64,000 nt of DNA from Variovorax sp. dw_308 (GTDB taxonomy: Bacteria > Pseudomonadota > Gammaproteobacteria > Burkholderiales > Burkholderiaceae_C), in assembly GCF_019207085.1 (NCBI RefSeq), contig NZ_JAATOM010000014.1, positions 94,160-158,159 on the forward strand, given 5' to 3'. The translations under genes and the position numbers were made by a program. Below the pieces are notes generated by a model that searched no databases, was not told the DNA's origin, and worked only from the letters and a program-made list of their open reading frames with translations. Position 1 is the stretch's first letter. Each line of letters starts with the position of its first letter. Positions 1 through 8,627 of the stretch are shown one piece after another.

Positions 1-591
1 GCCCTGCGTGAGGTTGAGCAGCTGGTCGCGGCTGAGCACCACCTGCGGATGGTCGAGGAAGGTGCGCAGCAACCTGTACTCCGCGCCGCTGAGCGCGACC
101 ATCGTGCCGGTGTCATCGAGCAGGTGGCGTGCAGAGGTATCGACGCGCCATGGCCCGAAGCCCAGCACCTGCGCCGACTCGGTCGAATGCATGTTCGGCG
201 GCAGCATGCGCGTGCGGCGCATCACGGCCCGGATGCGTGCCAGCAGTTCGCGCGCCGAGAAGGGCTTGGCCAGGTAGTCGTCGGCGCCCATCTCCAGGCC
301 CAGGATGCGGTCGGCCTCCTCGCTTCGCGCCGTCAGCATCAGGATGGGTGTGGTCTTGTACTTGCCGGTGCGCAGGTCGCGGCACAGCGTGAGCCCGTCT
401 TCGCCAGGCAGCATGAGGTCCAGGATGATGAGGTCGAAAGGGCCCGACGACTCGAGCGCCGCACGCATGTGCCGGCCGGTGGGTACCGCGGCCACGCGCA
501 AGCCGTTCTTGACCAGGTAGGTGGTGAGCAGTTCGCGGATCTCGCGATCGTCGTCGACGATGAGCACGTGATCGGCAGGACGTGTGTTCAT
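1..591 (-). CDS. OmpR-family response regulator (C-terminus beyond left edge)
   Basis: The reading frame is open from an ATG at 591 down to base 1, so the 197 residues seen are an incomplete protein. Residues 1-120 form a receiver domain: acidic cluster DDD at 13-15, phospho-acceptor D58 in ILDLMLPGEDG, switch region LTARSEE and conserved K109 in LAKPF. Residues from about 135 begin a winged-helix effector domain (LSGAEYRLLRTFLDHP), which places it in the OmpR/PhoB family. The likely partner is the histidine kinase at 1448-2827, separated from it by the divergent ohr-like gene. The repeat motif just upstream (635-649) suggests autoregulation, which is inference. Confidence 0.93.
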   Translation of the reverse strand, partial: MNTRPADHVLIVDDDREIRELLTTYLVKNGLRVAAVPTGRHMRAALESSGPFDLIILDLMLPGEDGLTLCRDLRTGKYKTTPILMLTARSEEADRILGLEMGADDYLAKPFSARELLARIRAVMRRTRMLPPNMHSTESAQVLGFGPWRVDTSARHLLDDTGTMVALSGAEYRLLRTFLDHPQVVLSRDQLLNLTQG

Positions 592-634
592 GGCCCGCAA
601 TGTAGCCCTCCGGCGCGGAATCGTCCCGGGCTTT

Positions 635-649
635 GTATGCCCAGGTATC
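635..649 (+). promoter_or_regulatory. GTAT-N6-GTATC direct repeat, putative response-regulator site
   Basis: Two half-sites, GTAT and GTATC, are spaced 10 bp start to start, 44 bp upstream of the response-regulator ATG. Related sites occur at 760-774 (opposite orientation), 2879-2921 and 5596-5650. OmpR-family proteins typically bind tandem repeats with this pitch; assignment to the neighbouring regulator is inference. Confidence 0.5.
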
Positions 650-759
650 CGGCGCCCTGCCCCGAGACACTCTGATGCGAACACCGGCTGCGGCGCGATC
701 GCCGAATGACCGGCCGAATCGCCGGCCGAATGAAATTTACTGTCGGGAAAGCGCCCCCG

Positions 760-774
760 GATACACAGGCATAC
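760..774 (-). promoter_or_regulatory. GTAT-N6-GTATC motif upstream of ohr-like gene
   Basis: On the minus strand it reads GTAT, GCCTGT, GTATC. It lies 79 bp upstream of the Ohr start. The inverted halves before the two hydrolase genes sit at nearly the same distance (about 84-86 bp), which argues for a shared regulator. Confidence 0.5.
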
Positions 775-852
775 GGTGAGCGGGCCGCAGGGTGTCCCGG
801 CGGCCAAGAATCCGCGCGTCAGTTTCTTTCATTCCCCATTCAAGGATTCAAC

Positions 853-1290
853 ATGACGCAAGCAACCATGGCGCAGGTCCAAAAGAAGGTTCTCTACACC
901 GCCCACGAACACACCACCGGTGGACGCGACGGCGGCGCATCGCGCAGCTCCGACGGCCGTCTCGACATCAAGTTCTCGGTGCCGGGAACGCCCGGCACCG
1001 GCACCAACCCGGAGCAGCTTCTGGCAGCAGGCTGGTCGGCCTGCTTCATCGGTGCGATGGGGCTCGCGGCCCGCAAGATGAAGGTCGCGATGCCGGCCGA
1101 GGCGGCCGTCGATGCCGAAGTCGACCTGGTCCTGACCGGCGATGCCTATTCGCTGCAAGCCCGCCTCAACGTGAGCCTGCCGGGCATCGAGCCCGGCATC
1201 GCCCGCGCCATCGCCGACGCCGCGCACCAGACCTGCCCCTACTCCAAGGCGACGCGCGGCAACATCGACGTGACGATCAACGTCGTCTGA
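853..1290 (+). CDS. ohr: Ohr/OsmC-family organic hydroperoxide reductase
   Basis: This 145-residue protein has the length and motifs of Ohr peroxidases. These reduce organic hydroperoxides with a reactive cysteine pair and are recycled by lipoylated proteins in the cytoplasm. C64 in WSACFIGAMG and C128 in HQTCPYSKATRGN correspond to the peroxidatic and resolving cysteines. The ATG at 853 was chosen because the family starts shortly before the KKVLYTA strand; a longer open frame upstream has no homology-like content. The gene lies between a response regulator and its likely sensor kinase and next to a catalase operon, consistent with a peroxide-defence block. No OhrR-type MarR repressor is nearby, so control may instead be by the two-component system. 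Confidence 0.93.
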   Translation: MTQATMAQVQKKVLYTAHEHTTGGRDGGASRSSDGRLDIKFSVPGTPGTGTNPEQLLAAGWSACFIGAMGLAARKMKVAMPAEAAVDAEVDLVLTGDAYSLQARLNVSLPGIEPGIARAIADAAHQTCPYSKATRGNIDVTINVV

Positions 1291-1308
1291 GTCAGCATCG
1301 CGGAAACT

Positions 1309-1340
1309 AACGGCCCGCTCGTGCGAACGGGCGGGCCGTT
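1309..1340 (+). terminator. Hairpin terminator after ohr
   Basis: A perfect 10-bp inverted repeat (AACGGCCCGC / GCGGGCCGTT) with a 12-nt loop lies 19 nt after the ohr stop. No long T run follows, so it may be a weak intrinsic terminator or only stabilise the 3' end. Confidence 0.6.
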
Positions 1341-1447
1341 GTGCCTCGGAAGCCGGGCATGGGTAATGTTCTATTTCACGCTGTCGCCCGAACACATTGG
1401 GATACACGAGGCGCCCTCGAACGAGCGCAGGGGCCTATAAACGGGCC

Positions 1448-2827
1448 ATGACCCGGTCAACCTCACGCGCTCCAGCCAGTGGCCCCGAGACCGGCGTGAC
1501 ACCCGAGGGGCGGAGTCGCCTGGTGCCGCGCTCGCTGTTCGCACGCGTGATGCTGATCATGGTGGCGGGTTTGGCGCTTGCGCAGCTCCTGACCTTCGCC
1601 TCGATCCGCTACGAGCGCGGCAATGCGATGCGCGAGCTGATGATGAGCGGCATCGAGCTGGACATCGCCAGTTCCATCGCCATCCTCGACCGGCTCCCGG
1701 CCGATGAGCGCCGGTCCTGGCTGGGACGGTTGGAGCGCCGGAACTACAAGTTCATCCTGGGCGGTGACGACGTGGCAGGCCCGGCCCCGGAGACAGCTTC
1801 GTCGCAGGAATTCGCAACAGCCATCGCCACGGCGCTGAAGCCGTTCACCGTCGTGCACGTCGCGCAGACCGGTGATGGTCAGGACAGCCTTCGCATGCAG
1901 GTCAGGCTGGGCGACGGCAGTCCGGTGACGGTCGACGCGCGGCGCGTGCCGATGCCGGTGTCCGACTGGGTGATGTGGATGCTGTGGGTCCAACTGGCCG
2001 TGCTCGCGGCCTGCGGCTGGTTCGCGGTGCGCCTCGTCACCCGCCCTCTCGCCCGGCTCGCCTCGGCGGCCGACGAACTGGGCCCGGACCTGAAGCCGAG
2101 GATGCTCGTCGAGGAAGGGCCGACCGAAGTGGCGCACGCGGCGCGCGCCTTCAACGCGATGCAGCGCCGGATCGCGGGCTACATGTCTGAGCGCGTCGAG
2201 ATCCTGGCTGCGATCTCGCACGACTTGCAGACCCCGATCACGCGGATGCGCCTGCGCACCGACCTGATGGACAACGAGAAGGACCAGGTCAAGTTCAGGC
2301 AGGACCTCGACGCCATGAATGCACTGGTGCGGGAAGGCATGACCTATGCGCGCACGCTGCACGGGACGAAGGAGCCCCCCTGCCGCATCGATGCCGATGC
2401 GCTGCTGGAGAGCATGGTGGCGGACTACGAGGACGCCGGCCAGCAGGTGCAGCTCGAAGGCCAGATCGGCGAGCCCGTCGTGACGCGCCCCAATGCCCTG
2501 CGCAGGATCCTGGCGAACCTGATCGACAACGCGTTGAAGTTCGGCAGCGAGGTGCGCGTTCTCGTGCACTACGCCGGGGACCAGCTCACGGTGGCGGTGA
2601 TCGACAACGGGCCCGGCATCCCGCCCGAGCACCTGGCGTCGGTGCTCAAGCCCTTCTACCGTGTCGAAGGCTCGCGCAACCGCAGCACCGGCGGCACGGG
2701 CCTGGGCCTCGCCATCGCGCACCAGCTTGCCAACGCCATGGGGGCCGAGTTGACGCTGAGCAATCGCGACGAAGGCGGCCTGCAGGCGCGGCTGAGCGTG
2801 AGCACGCGCGCCGACGCGCAAGGCTGA
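1448..2827 (+). CDS. Membrane sensor histidine kinase (HAMP-HisKA-HATPase)
   Basis: This 459-residue sensor kinase has a membrane segment near residues 33-55, a periplasmic stretch of about 120 residues and a second membrane segment near 180-200 (WVMWMLWVQLAVLAACGW). A HAMP linker follows, then a dimerisation box with phospho-acceptor H258 (ISHDLQTP) and an ATPase domain with N box NLIDNALKFG, DNGPGIP and GTGLGLAIA. ATG 1448 was chosen over an upstream in-frame codon because the extra 17 residues are not conserved-looking. It probably phosphorylates the response regulator at 1-591; the stimulus is unknown, but the downstream genes suggest oxidative or envelope redox stress. Confidence 0.93.
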   Translation: MTRSTSRAPASGPETGVTPEGRSRLVPRSLFARVMLIMVAGLALAQLLTFASIRYERGNAMRELMMSGIELDIASSIAILDRLPADERRSWLGRLERRNYKFILGGDDVAGPAPETASSQEFATAIATALKPFTVVHVAQTGDGQDSLRMQVRLGDGSPVTVDARRVPMPVSDWVMWMLWVQLAVLAACGWFAVRLVTRPLARLASAADELGPDLKPRMLVEEGPTEVAHAARAFNAMQRRIAGYMSERVEILAAISHDLQTPITRMRLRTDLMDNEKDQVKFRQDLDAMNALVREGMTYARTLHGTKEPPCRIDADALLESMVADYEDAGQQVQLEGQIGEPVVTRPNALRRILANLIDNALKFGSEVRVLVHYAGDQLTVAVIDNGPGIPPEHLASVLKPFYRVEGSRNRSTGGTGLGLAIAHQLANAMGAELTLSNRDEGGLQARLSVSTRADAQG

Positions 2828-2878
2828 GCCGCAGGCGGCAGTCCCGACTGCCGGCGCCTGTCCCGCGGGCACCCTTTT

Positions 2879-2921
2879 GTATGGCCACGTGTCTGGCCGC
2901 GATGTGCGTACACGGCGATGC
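2879..2921. promoter_or_regulatory. Inverted pair of GTAT-type repeats before hydrolase operon
   Basis: A forward GTAT-N6-GTGTC (2879-2893) is followed after 14 bp by a reverse-oriented unit (2908-2921, GTAC-N6-ATGC read on the plus strand). The architecture matches 5596-5650 almost base for base in spacing. It lies 86-128 bp upstream of the hydrolase start at 3007. Confidence 0.5.
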
Positions 2922-3006
2922 AAGAACGCCTGTCCATGACACACGCGGGATACAGCATCGGACTTCAATGGCCCTTCGACACACACCCATGCTTGCGAAG
3001 GACCCC

Positions 3007-4038
3007 ATGACACATGACATCAACCAGCAGCGCCGCAGCTTTCTCGGTGCAGCCATGGCGACGGCCGCCGTGGCGAACCTCGGCGTCGCAGGCACCAGCC
3101 ATGCGCAGACGCTCGCGGGCCCGCTGAAGCGACTCGAGCCGCTGCGGCATGTCGACGCCGGCGTGCTCGACATCGCGTACTACGAGGCCGGCCCCGCGGA
3201 CGGACCGGTGGCGATGCTGATGCATGGCTATCCCTACGACATCCATTCCTACGTCGACGTGGCACCCGATCTCGCGGCGCGCGGTTGCAGGGTGATCGTG
3301 CCGTACCTGCGCGGCTACTCGCCGACGCGCTTTCTCGACGGCGCAACACCGCGATCGGGCGAGCAGGCCGCATTGGGCGCGGACCTGATCGCGTTGATGG
3401 ACGCATTGAAGATCCGCACCGCCGTCGTCGCCGGCTACGACTGGGGCGGGCGCGCCGCCTGCGTGGCAGCCGCGCTGTGGCCGGCGCGCGTGACGGGGCT
3501 GGTCTGCGTCAACAGCTACCTGATCCAGAACATCGCCCGGGCCATGGTGCCCACCTCGCCCGCGGGCGAGAAGGCGATCTGGTACCAGTACTACTTCCAC
3601 AATGAACGCGGCGTGGCAGGCCTCACCGCCAACCGGCGCGAACTGACCCGGCTGCTGTGGAAGGACTGGTCGCCGAACTGGAACTTCGACGACGCCACCT
3701 TCGAGCGCGCCGCCGTCTCCTTCGACAACCCGGACTTCGTGCCGGTCGTCATCCACAACTACCGGCACCGCTTCGGACTGGTCGACGGCGACCCGGCCTA
3801 TGCCGGGCTCCAGAAGCGCCTGGCCGCGCAACCCGTGATCAGCGTACCTGCCATCACGCTGGATGGCGGTGGCGATGGCGTCATCGCGGCCACGGATGGC
3901 AAGGGCTCCGCGCACCTCTTCAGCGGGCCGCGCTCGCACCGCATCGTGCCCAGGGTCGGACACAACCTGCCGCAGGAAGCTCCCAAGGCGTTTGCCGACG
4001 CCGTCTGGGAGCTCGCGTCAGCGAAGCAACCCGCCTGA
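3007..4038 (+). CDS. Tat-exported alpha/beta hydrolase, epoxide-hydrolase/dehalogenase type
   Basis: This 343-residue protein opens with a twin-arginine signal (QQRRSFLG, then an Ala-rich stretch ending SHAQT near residue 35), so export as a folded protein is likely. The alpha/beta-hydrolase core shows HGYP at 73-76 and a nucleophile elbow GYDWGG with D145. An Asp rather than Ser nucleophile is typical of epoxide hydrolases and haloalkane dehalogenases. The probable catalytic His is in VGHNLPQ near the C-terminus. Start 3007 matches the start of its paralogue at 5727. It leads a tight same-strand series with catalase (23 bp gap), the paralogue and a DipZ-like gene. The substrate is unknown. 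Confidence 0.88.
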   Translation: MTHDINQQRRSFLGAAMATAAVANLGVAGTSHAQTLAGPLKRLEPLRHVDAGVLDIAYYEAGPADGPVAMLMHGYPYDIHSYVDVAPDLAARGCRVIVPYLRGYSPTRFLDGATPRSGEQAALGADLIALMDALKIRTAVVAGYDWGGRAACVAAALWPARVTGLVCVNSYLIQNIARAMVPTSPAGEKAIWYQYYFHNERGVAGLTANRRELTRLLWKDWSPNWNFDDATFERAAVSFDNPDFVPVVIHNYRHRFGLVDGDPAYAGLQKRLAAQPVISVPAITLDGGGDGVIAATDGKGSAHLFSGPRSHRIVPRVGHNLPQEAPKAFADAVWELASAKQPA

Positions 4039-4061
4039 TCTACCCACACCGGAGCAATTCC

Positions 4062-5582
4062 ATGAACCCAACGAACAGACTCACCACCGAATCCGGTGCC
4101 CCCGTCGAGGACAACCAGCGCTCCCAGACCGCCGGCGCGGATGGCCCGGTGCTGATGCAGGACCACCACCTGATCGAGAAGCTCGCGCGCTTCGATCGCG
4201 AACGCATCCCCGAGCGCGTAGTGCATGCCCGGGGCTCGGGCGCCTTCGGCAGCTTCGAGGTGACGGCCGATGTGTCGAAATGGACCCGGGCGAAGTTCCT
4301 CGGGCAGGTCGGCAAGAAGACCGAGGTGCTGATCCGCTTCTCGACGGTGGCCCTTGAACTGGGCTCGGCCGACACGGTGCGCGACCCGCGTGGCTTCGCG
4401 CTCAAGTTCTATACCGAGGAAGGCAACTACGACCTGGTCGGCAACAACACGCCGATCTTCTTCATCCGCGATGCCATCAAGTTCCCGGACTTCATCCACT
4501 CGCAGAAGCGCGATCCCTGGAGCCACGTGCAGGAGCCCGACAACGCCTGGGACTTCTTCTCGCACTCGCCCGAGGCGACGCACCAGTTCACCTGGCTGTT
4601 CGGCGACCGTGGGATTCCTCGAAGCTACCGCCACATGGACGGCTTCGGCTCGCACACCTTCCAGTGGGTCAACGCCGGGGGCGAGGCCTTCTGGATCAAG
4701 TACCACTTCAAGACCCGGCAAGGGATCGAATGCTTCACGGCGGAAGAGGCCCAGCGCGTGGGTGGCGAGAACCCGAATCACCATCATCTCGACCTGCTGC
4801 ATTCGATCGAGCGCGGCGAGTTCCCGAAGTGGACGTTGCAGGTGCAGGTGATGCCGGTGGCCGAGGCGCAGCACTACCGCTTCAACCCCTTCGACGTGAC
4901 CAAGGTGTGGTCGCACAAAGACTATCCGAAGATCGACGTCGGCGTGCTGACGCTCAACCGCAACCCCGGCAACTACTTTGCCGAGATCGAGCAGGCCGCG
5001 TTCAACCCGGCCAACTTCGTGCCGGGCATCGGACCCTCGCCGGACAAGATGCTGCAAGGGCGCCTGTTCAGCTACGGCGACACGCAGCGCTATCGCCTCG
5101 GCGTCAACCACACCCAACTGCCGGTGAATTGCCCGCACGCCACGCGGGCCTCCAACTACGGCCGCGATGGCGCCATGCGCCACGACAACGGCGGACGCGG
5201 CCCGAACTATGAGCCGAACAGCTTCGGCGACGCACCGAAGCAGAACAACCAGCCCCTGTATGCCCCGCTCGAGATCCACGGCTGGACCGGCAGCCATGCG
5301 TGGACGAAGCATCCCGACGACAACGACTTCGTGCAGGCCGGCGATCTCTACCGCCTGATGGACGAGCCGGCGAAGCGGCGTCTCGTCCGCAGCATCGCCA
5401 GTGGGCTCGGCGCGGTGACGCGGCAGGAGATCATCGACCGGGCCATCGGCCACTTCCGCCAGGCCGACGCCGACTTCGGCGCGCGGGTCGAGACGGCCGT
5501 GAAGGCGGTCCAGGCCAGGCTGAGGGGCGAAGAAGTCTCGGTGCAGGTCGGCGCGTCAACGCACGCCGATGCACTGGGCTGA
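4062..5582 (+). CDS. Monofunctional haem catalase (small-subunit type)
   Basis: This 506-residue catalase decomposes hydrogen peroxide. The distal haem histidine is H55 in ERVVHARGSGAFG, and NNTPIFFIRD carries the conserved Asn. The proximal haem ligand is probably Y338 in RLFSYGDTQRYRLG. The length fits clade-3-like small-subunit catalases. No signal peptide is visible, so it should be cytoplasmic although both flanking hydrolases carry Tat signals. It starts 23 bp after the first hydrolase stop and is probably co-transcribed with it. The 144-bp gap before the second hydrolase contains another copy of the two-component motif. Confidence 0.96.
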   Translation: MNPTNRLTTESGAPVEDNQRSQTAGADGPVLMQDHHLIEKLARFDRERIPERVVHARGSGAFGSFEVTADVSKWTRAKFLGQVGKKTEVLIRFSTVALELGSADTVRDPRGFALKFYTEEGNYDLVGNNTPIFFIRDAIKFPDFIHSQKRDPWSHVQEPDNAWDFFSHSPEATHQFTWLFGDRGIPRSYRHMDGFGSHTFQWVNAGGEAFWIKYHFKTRQGIECFTAEEAQRVGGENPNHHHLDLLHSIERGEFPKWTLQVQVMPVAEAQHYRFNPFDVTKVWSHKDYPKIDVGVLTLNRNPGNYFAEIEQAAFNPANFVPGIGPSPDKMLQGRLFSYGDTQRYRLGVNHTQLPVNCPHATRASNYGRDGAMRHDNGGRGPNYEPNSFGDAPKQNNQPLYAPLEIHGWTGSHAWTKHPDDNDFVQAGDLYRLMDEPAKRRLVRSIASGLGAVTRQEIIDRAIGHFRQADADFGARVETAVKAVQARLRGEEVSVQVGASTHADALG

Positions 5583-5595
5583 GGCATCCCGGGGG

Positions 5596-5650
5596 CGTTT
5601 TGTATTCCCGTGTATCTGCGGCAGCCAAGGTACACGCCCATACCAAAACG
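5596..5650. promoter_or_regulatory. 55-bp near-palindromic operator with GTAT repeats
   Basis: Left arm CGTTTTGTAT (from 5596) is mirrored by ATACCAAAACG (to 5650). Inside are forward GTAT-N6-GTATC (5602-5616) and reverse GTAC-N6-ATAC (5630-5643) units separated by 13 bp. It sits in the gap between catalase and the second hydrolase, 84-125 bp upstream of 5727, implying an internal promoter. It is the best-preserved of the set. Confidence 0.55.
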
Positions 5651-5726
5651 CCCCTTCGCCGACACATGCCGAATACATGCGAAGCATCCAATGAGCCACA
5701 TCGCTCGACACGCACCAAGGAACGCC

Positions 5727-6776
5727 ATGTCCAACCCAATCAACCACCAGCGCCGCTTCTTCCTGGGCAGCGCAGTCGCCGGCATCGCCACGGCAGAGCT
5801 GGGCTTCATCGGCTCGGCCCATGCCCAGACGCTATCTCCTGCAACGCCCGCCGCTGCACCCGCCGGCGCGCCGCAGAAGCTCGGGCCGATCAGGCAGATC
5901 AAGGCCGGTGAACTGGATGTCGGCTACTACGAAGCCGGCCCCGCGAACGGCATCCCGGTGCTGCTGATGCACGGCTACCCCTACGACATCCACAGCTACG
6001 CGGACGTCGCCCCGCTGCTTGCAGCGCGCGGCTGCCGCGTGATCGTGCCGCACCTGCGCGGCCATGGCAGCACGCGCTTTCTTGACAGCGCCAACCCGCG
6101 CTCCGCGCAGCAATCCGCCGTGGCCCTGGACCAGATCGCATTGCTGGACGCCCTCAAGATCGACCGCGCCGTGATGGTGGGCTACGACTGGGGTGCGCGC
6201 ACGGCCTGCATCATCGCGGCGCTGTGGCCCGAGCGCTGCCTGGGGCTGCTGTCGGTCGGCGGCTACATCATGACCAACCTGCCGGCCAACAGGATGCCGC
6301 TGCCGGCCAAGGCCGAGCACGAGTGGTGGTACCAGTTCTACTTCGCCACAGAGCGCGGCCGCGCCGGGCTCGAGGCCAACCGCAAGGACATCGCGCGCAT
6401 TCTCTGGACGACGAATTCGCCGAAGTGGAACTTCGACGAGGCGACCTTCCAGCGCAGCGCGGCGTCCTTCGACAACCCCGACTACGTGGCGATCGTGATC
6501 CACAACTACCGCTGGCGCCTCGGCCTGGCGGACGGCTTCCCGAAGTATGCGGAATGGGAGAAGCAACTGGCCACGCTGCCCGTGATCTCCGTGCCCACGA
6601 TCACGATGGATGGCGACTCCAACGGCATCGTGCCACCCTCCGACGGCAAGGCACAGGCGGCGAAGTTCAGCGGCCCGCGCACGCACCAGGTCGTCCAGGC
6701 GGGCCACAACGTCCCGCAGGAAACGCCGCAAGTCTTTGCCGATGCGGTGTGGTCGCTGGCATCGGCGCGCCACTGA
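5727..6776 (+). CDS. Tat-exported alpha/beta hydrolase, paralogue of the 3007 gene
   Basis: This 349-residue protein is clearly related over its full length to the product of 3007-4038. It has the twin-arginine motif HQRRFFLG and a signal ending near AHAQT. HGYPYDIHSY forms the oxyanion region and GYDWGAR carries nucleophile D154. The C-terminal catalytic His is probably in AGHNVPQE. Compared with the paralogue it has a short Pro/Ala insertion after the signal cleavage region. An Asp nucleophile places it with epoxide hydrolases/haloalkane dehalogenases; its true substrate cannot be read from the sequence. It ends 11 bp before the DipZ-like gene. Confidence 0.88.
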   Translation: MSNPINHQRRFFLGSAVAGIATAELGFIGSAHAQTLSPATPAAAPAGAPQKLGPIRQIKAGELDVGYYEAGPANGIPVLLMHGYPYDIHSYADVAPLLAARGCRVIVPHLRGHGSTRFLDSANPRSAQQSAVALDQIALLDALKIDRAVMVGYDWGARTACIIAALWPERCLGLLSVGGYIMTNLPANRMPLPAKAEHEWWYQFYFATERGRAGLEANRKDIARILWTTNSPKWNFDEATFQRSAASFDNPDYVAIVIHNYRWRLGLADGFPKYAEWEKQLATLPVISVPTITMDGDSNGIVPPSDGKAQAAKFSGPRTHQVVQAGHNVPQETPQVFADAVWSLASARH

Positions 6777-6787
6777 GCGGGCACGCC

Positions 6788-8581
6788 ATGTTCATCCTGG
6801 TTGCTGCCTACCTGGGCGGGGTGCTCACCATCCTCAGCCCCTGCGTCCTGCCTGTGCTGCCTTTCGTGTTCGCGCGCGCCGACCGTCCCTTCCGCTCGCA
6901 TGGCCTGCCCTTGCTGCTGGGCATGGCGGTGGCGTTCGCAGGCATCGCGACGCTGGCCGCCGTCGGCGGCGGATGGGTGGTGGAGCTGAACCAGTACGGG
7001 CGCTACGCCGCCATCGGCCTGCTGGCGGTGTTCGGTGTCACGCTGCTTTCTCCCTCGCTGGCGGACCGCTGGAGCCAGCCCTTGGTGGCCTTCGGCTACC
7101 GGCTTTCCGAGCCGCGCGCCGATGCGGCGTCGGCGCGCCCGTCCTTGCTGTCGCCGCTGCTGCTGGGCGTCGGCACCGGCATGCTGTGGGCGCCCTGCGC
7201 CGGTCCGATCCTCGGCTTGATCCTGACCAGCGCGGCACTCAATGGCGCCAGCGTCGGCACCTCGTTGCTGCTGCTCGTCTACGCGGCAGGCGCCTGTACC
7301 TCGCTGGCGGCCGCGCTGCTGTTCGGCGGACGGGTTTTCTCGCTGATGAAGGGAACGCTGGCGACGGGCGCCATGGTCCGGCGTGGCGCCGGCGCCGCCG
7401 TCCTCGTCGGCGTGGGGGCCATCGCGCTCGGCTTCGACACCGACGTGCTGAGCCGGATCTCCTTTGGCTCCACGACGCGCTTCGAGAAATCATTGGTGGA
7501 AAGGATCGAAATGCGCCGGCCTCCAGCGCCCTCCCCCAGCTCTGTCGCTCGCCCAGACAGGGCGGGGTTCGTCCTCACCGCGGCAACCACCGACCGCATG
7601 CCCCAGCGCACGCTGCCGCCGGAAGGCGCCTTTCCATCGCTCGCCGGCGCGACCGAATGGCTCAATTCGGCACCGCTGACAGCCGAAGCGTTGCGCGGCA
7701 AGGTGGTGCTGGTCGATTTCTGGACCTACTCGTGTATCAACTGCCTGCGCACCGTCCCGTACCTTCGCGCCTGGGCCGAGAAGTACAAGAACGCGGGCCT
7801 CGTGATCGTCGGCGTGCACACGCCCGAGTTCGCCTTCGAGAAACGCAGGTCGAACGTGGTCAACGCCACGAAGGACCTGGGCATCGGCTTTCCCGTGGCC
7901 ATCGACAACGACTTCGCGGTGTGGCGCGCGTTCAGGAACCGGGCATGGCCTGCGTTCTACTTCATCGACGCGAAGGGGCAGATCCGCCATCACCAGTTCG
8001 GCGAGAACCAGTACGAGGAGGCGGAAGAAGTCATCCAGCAATTGCTGGCCGAGGCCGGCCAGGCGAGCGTGCCGTCGAAGCTGGTCGCGCCGCAGGGCGT
8101 GGGCACGCAGGCCGCGGCCGATGCTGCGCCGCCGCTGTCGCAAGAGAGCTACCTCGGTCACGAGCGCGCGCACAACTTCGCCTCGCCGGGCGGGATCGTG
8201 CGGGACCGCGCCAACGCCTACCAGCTCGCCACGTCGCTGCGCACCGACCAGTGGTCGCTCGGCGGGGACTGGACGGTGGAAGGCGAGCGCGCAGTCGTCG
8301 GCAGCGCGAACGGCCGCATCGCCTATCGCTTTCAGGCTCGCGACCTGCACTTGGTGCTGGGACCGTCGGCGGACGGCAAGCCTGTGCGCTTCAGGGTGCG
8401 CATCGACGGCAAGGCGCCGCTTGCCGACCACGGCTACGACACCGACGCCGAGGGCAACGGCACGATCGACGCGCAGCGTCTCTACCAGCTGGTGCGCCAG
8501 GTGGCGAGCAGGAAGAGCAGGCTGTTCGAGATCGAGTTCCTGGACCCCGGCGCGCAGGCCTACGCTTTCACGTTCGGGTAA
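6788..8581 (+). CDS. DipZ-like thiol:disulfide interchange protein (CcdA + thioredoxin fold)
   Basis: This 597-residue protein starts with a CcdA/DsbD-like membrane domain. Cysteines in SPCVLPVLPF (residue 19) and APCAGPILG would relay electrons across the membrane. A thioredoxin/TlpA-like domain follows, with C316-I-N-C319 in WTYSCINCLRTVPYL, then a C-terminal domain of about 190 residues. This order is that of DipZ proteins, which carry reducing power to periplasmic thiols. It is 11 bp downstream of the second hydrolase, so it likely belongs to the same operon. Its presence with Ohr and catalase supports an envelope redox-stress function. Confidence 0.9.
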   Translation: MFILVAAYLGGVLTILSPCVLPVLPFVFARADRPFRSHGLPLLLGMAVAFAGIATLAAVGGGWVVELNQYGRYAAIGLLAVFGVTLLSPSLADRWSQPLVAFGYRLSEPRADAASARPSLLSPLLLGVGTGMLWAPCAGPILGLILTSAALNGASVGTSLLLLVYAAGACTSLAAALLFGGRVFSLMKGTLATGAMVRRGAGAAVLVGVGAIALGFDTDVLSRISFGSTTRFEKSLVERIEMRRPPAPSPSSVARPDRAGFVLTAATTDRMPQRTLPPEGAFPSLAGATEWLNSAPLTAEALRGKVVLVDFWTYSCINCLRTVPYLRAWAEKYKNAGLVIVGVHTPEFAFEKRRSNVVNATKDLGIGFPVAIDNDFAVWRAFRNRAWPAFYFIDAKGQIRHHQFGENQYEEAEEVIQQLLAEAGQASVPSKLVAPQGVGTQAAADAAPPLSQESYLGHERAHNFASPGGIVRDRANAYQLATSLRTDQWSLGGDWTVEGERAVVGSANGRIAYRFQARDLHLVLGPSADGKPVRFRVRIDGKAPLADHGYDTDAEGNGTIDAQRLYQLVRQVASRKSRLFEIEFLDPGAQAYAFTFG

Positions 8582-8627
8582 CAGGCAGTTGAGGGAGCGC
8601 AGCGGCTCGATCGAGGCACTTCGCGTC

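Noticed and set aside
1401..1411. Full GTAT-type operator before the sensor kinase
   Set aside because: Only one half-site (GATAC on the plus strand) is present; the second half does not match, so it is mentioned only as a weak possibility.
1463..3013. Long antisense frame across the sensor kinase
   Set aside because: It is a shadow of the kinase gene: His/Arg-rich translation without recognisable motifs.
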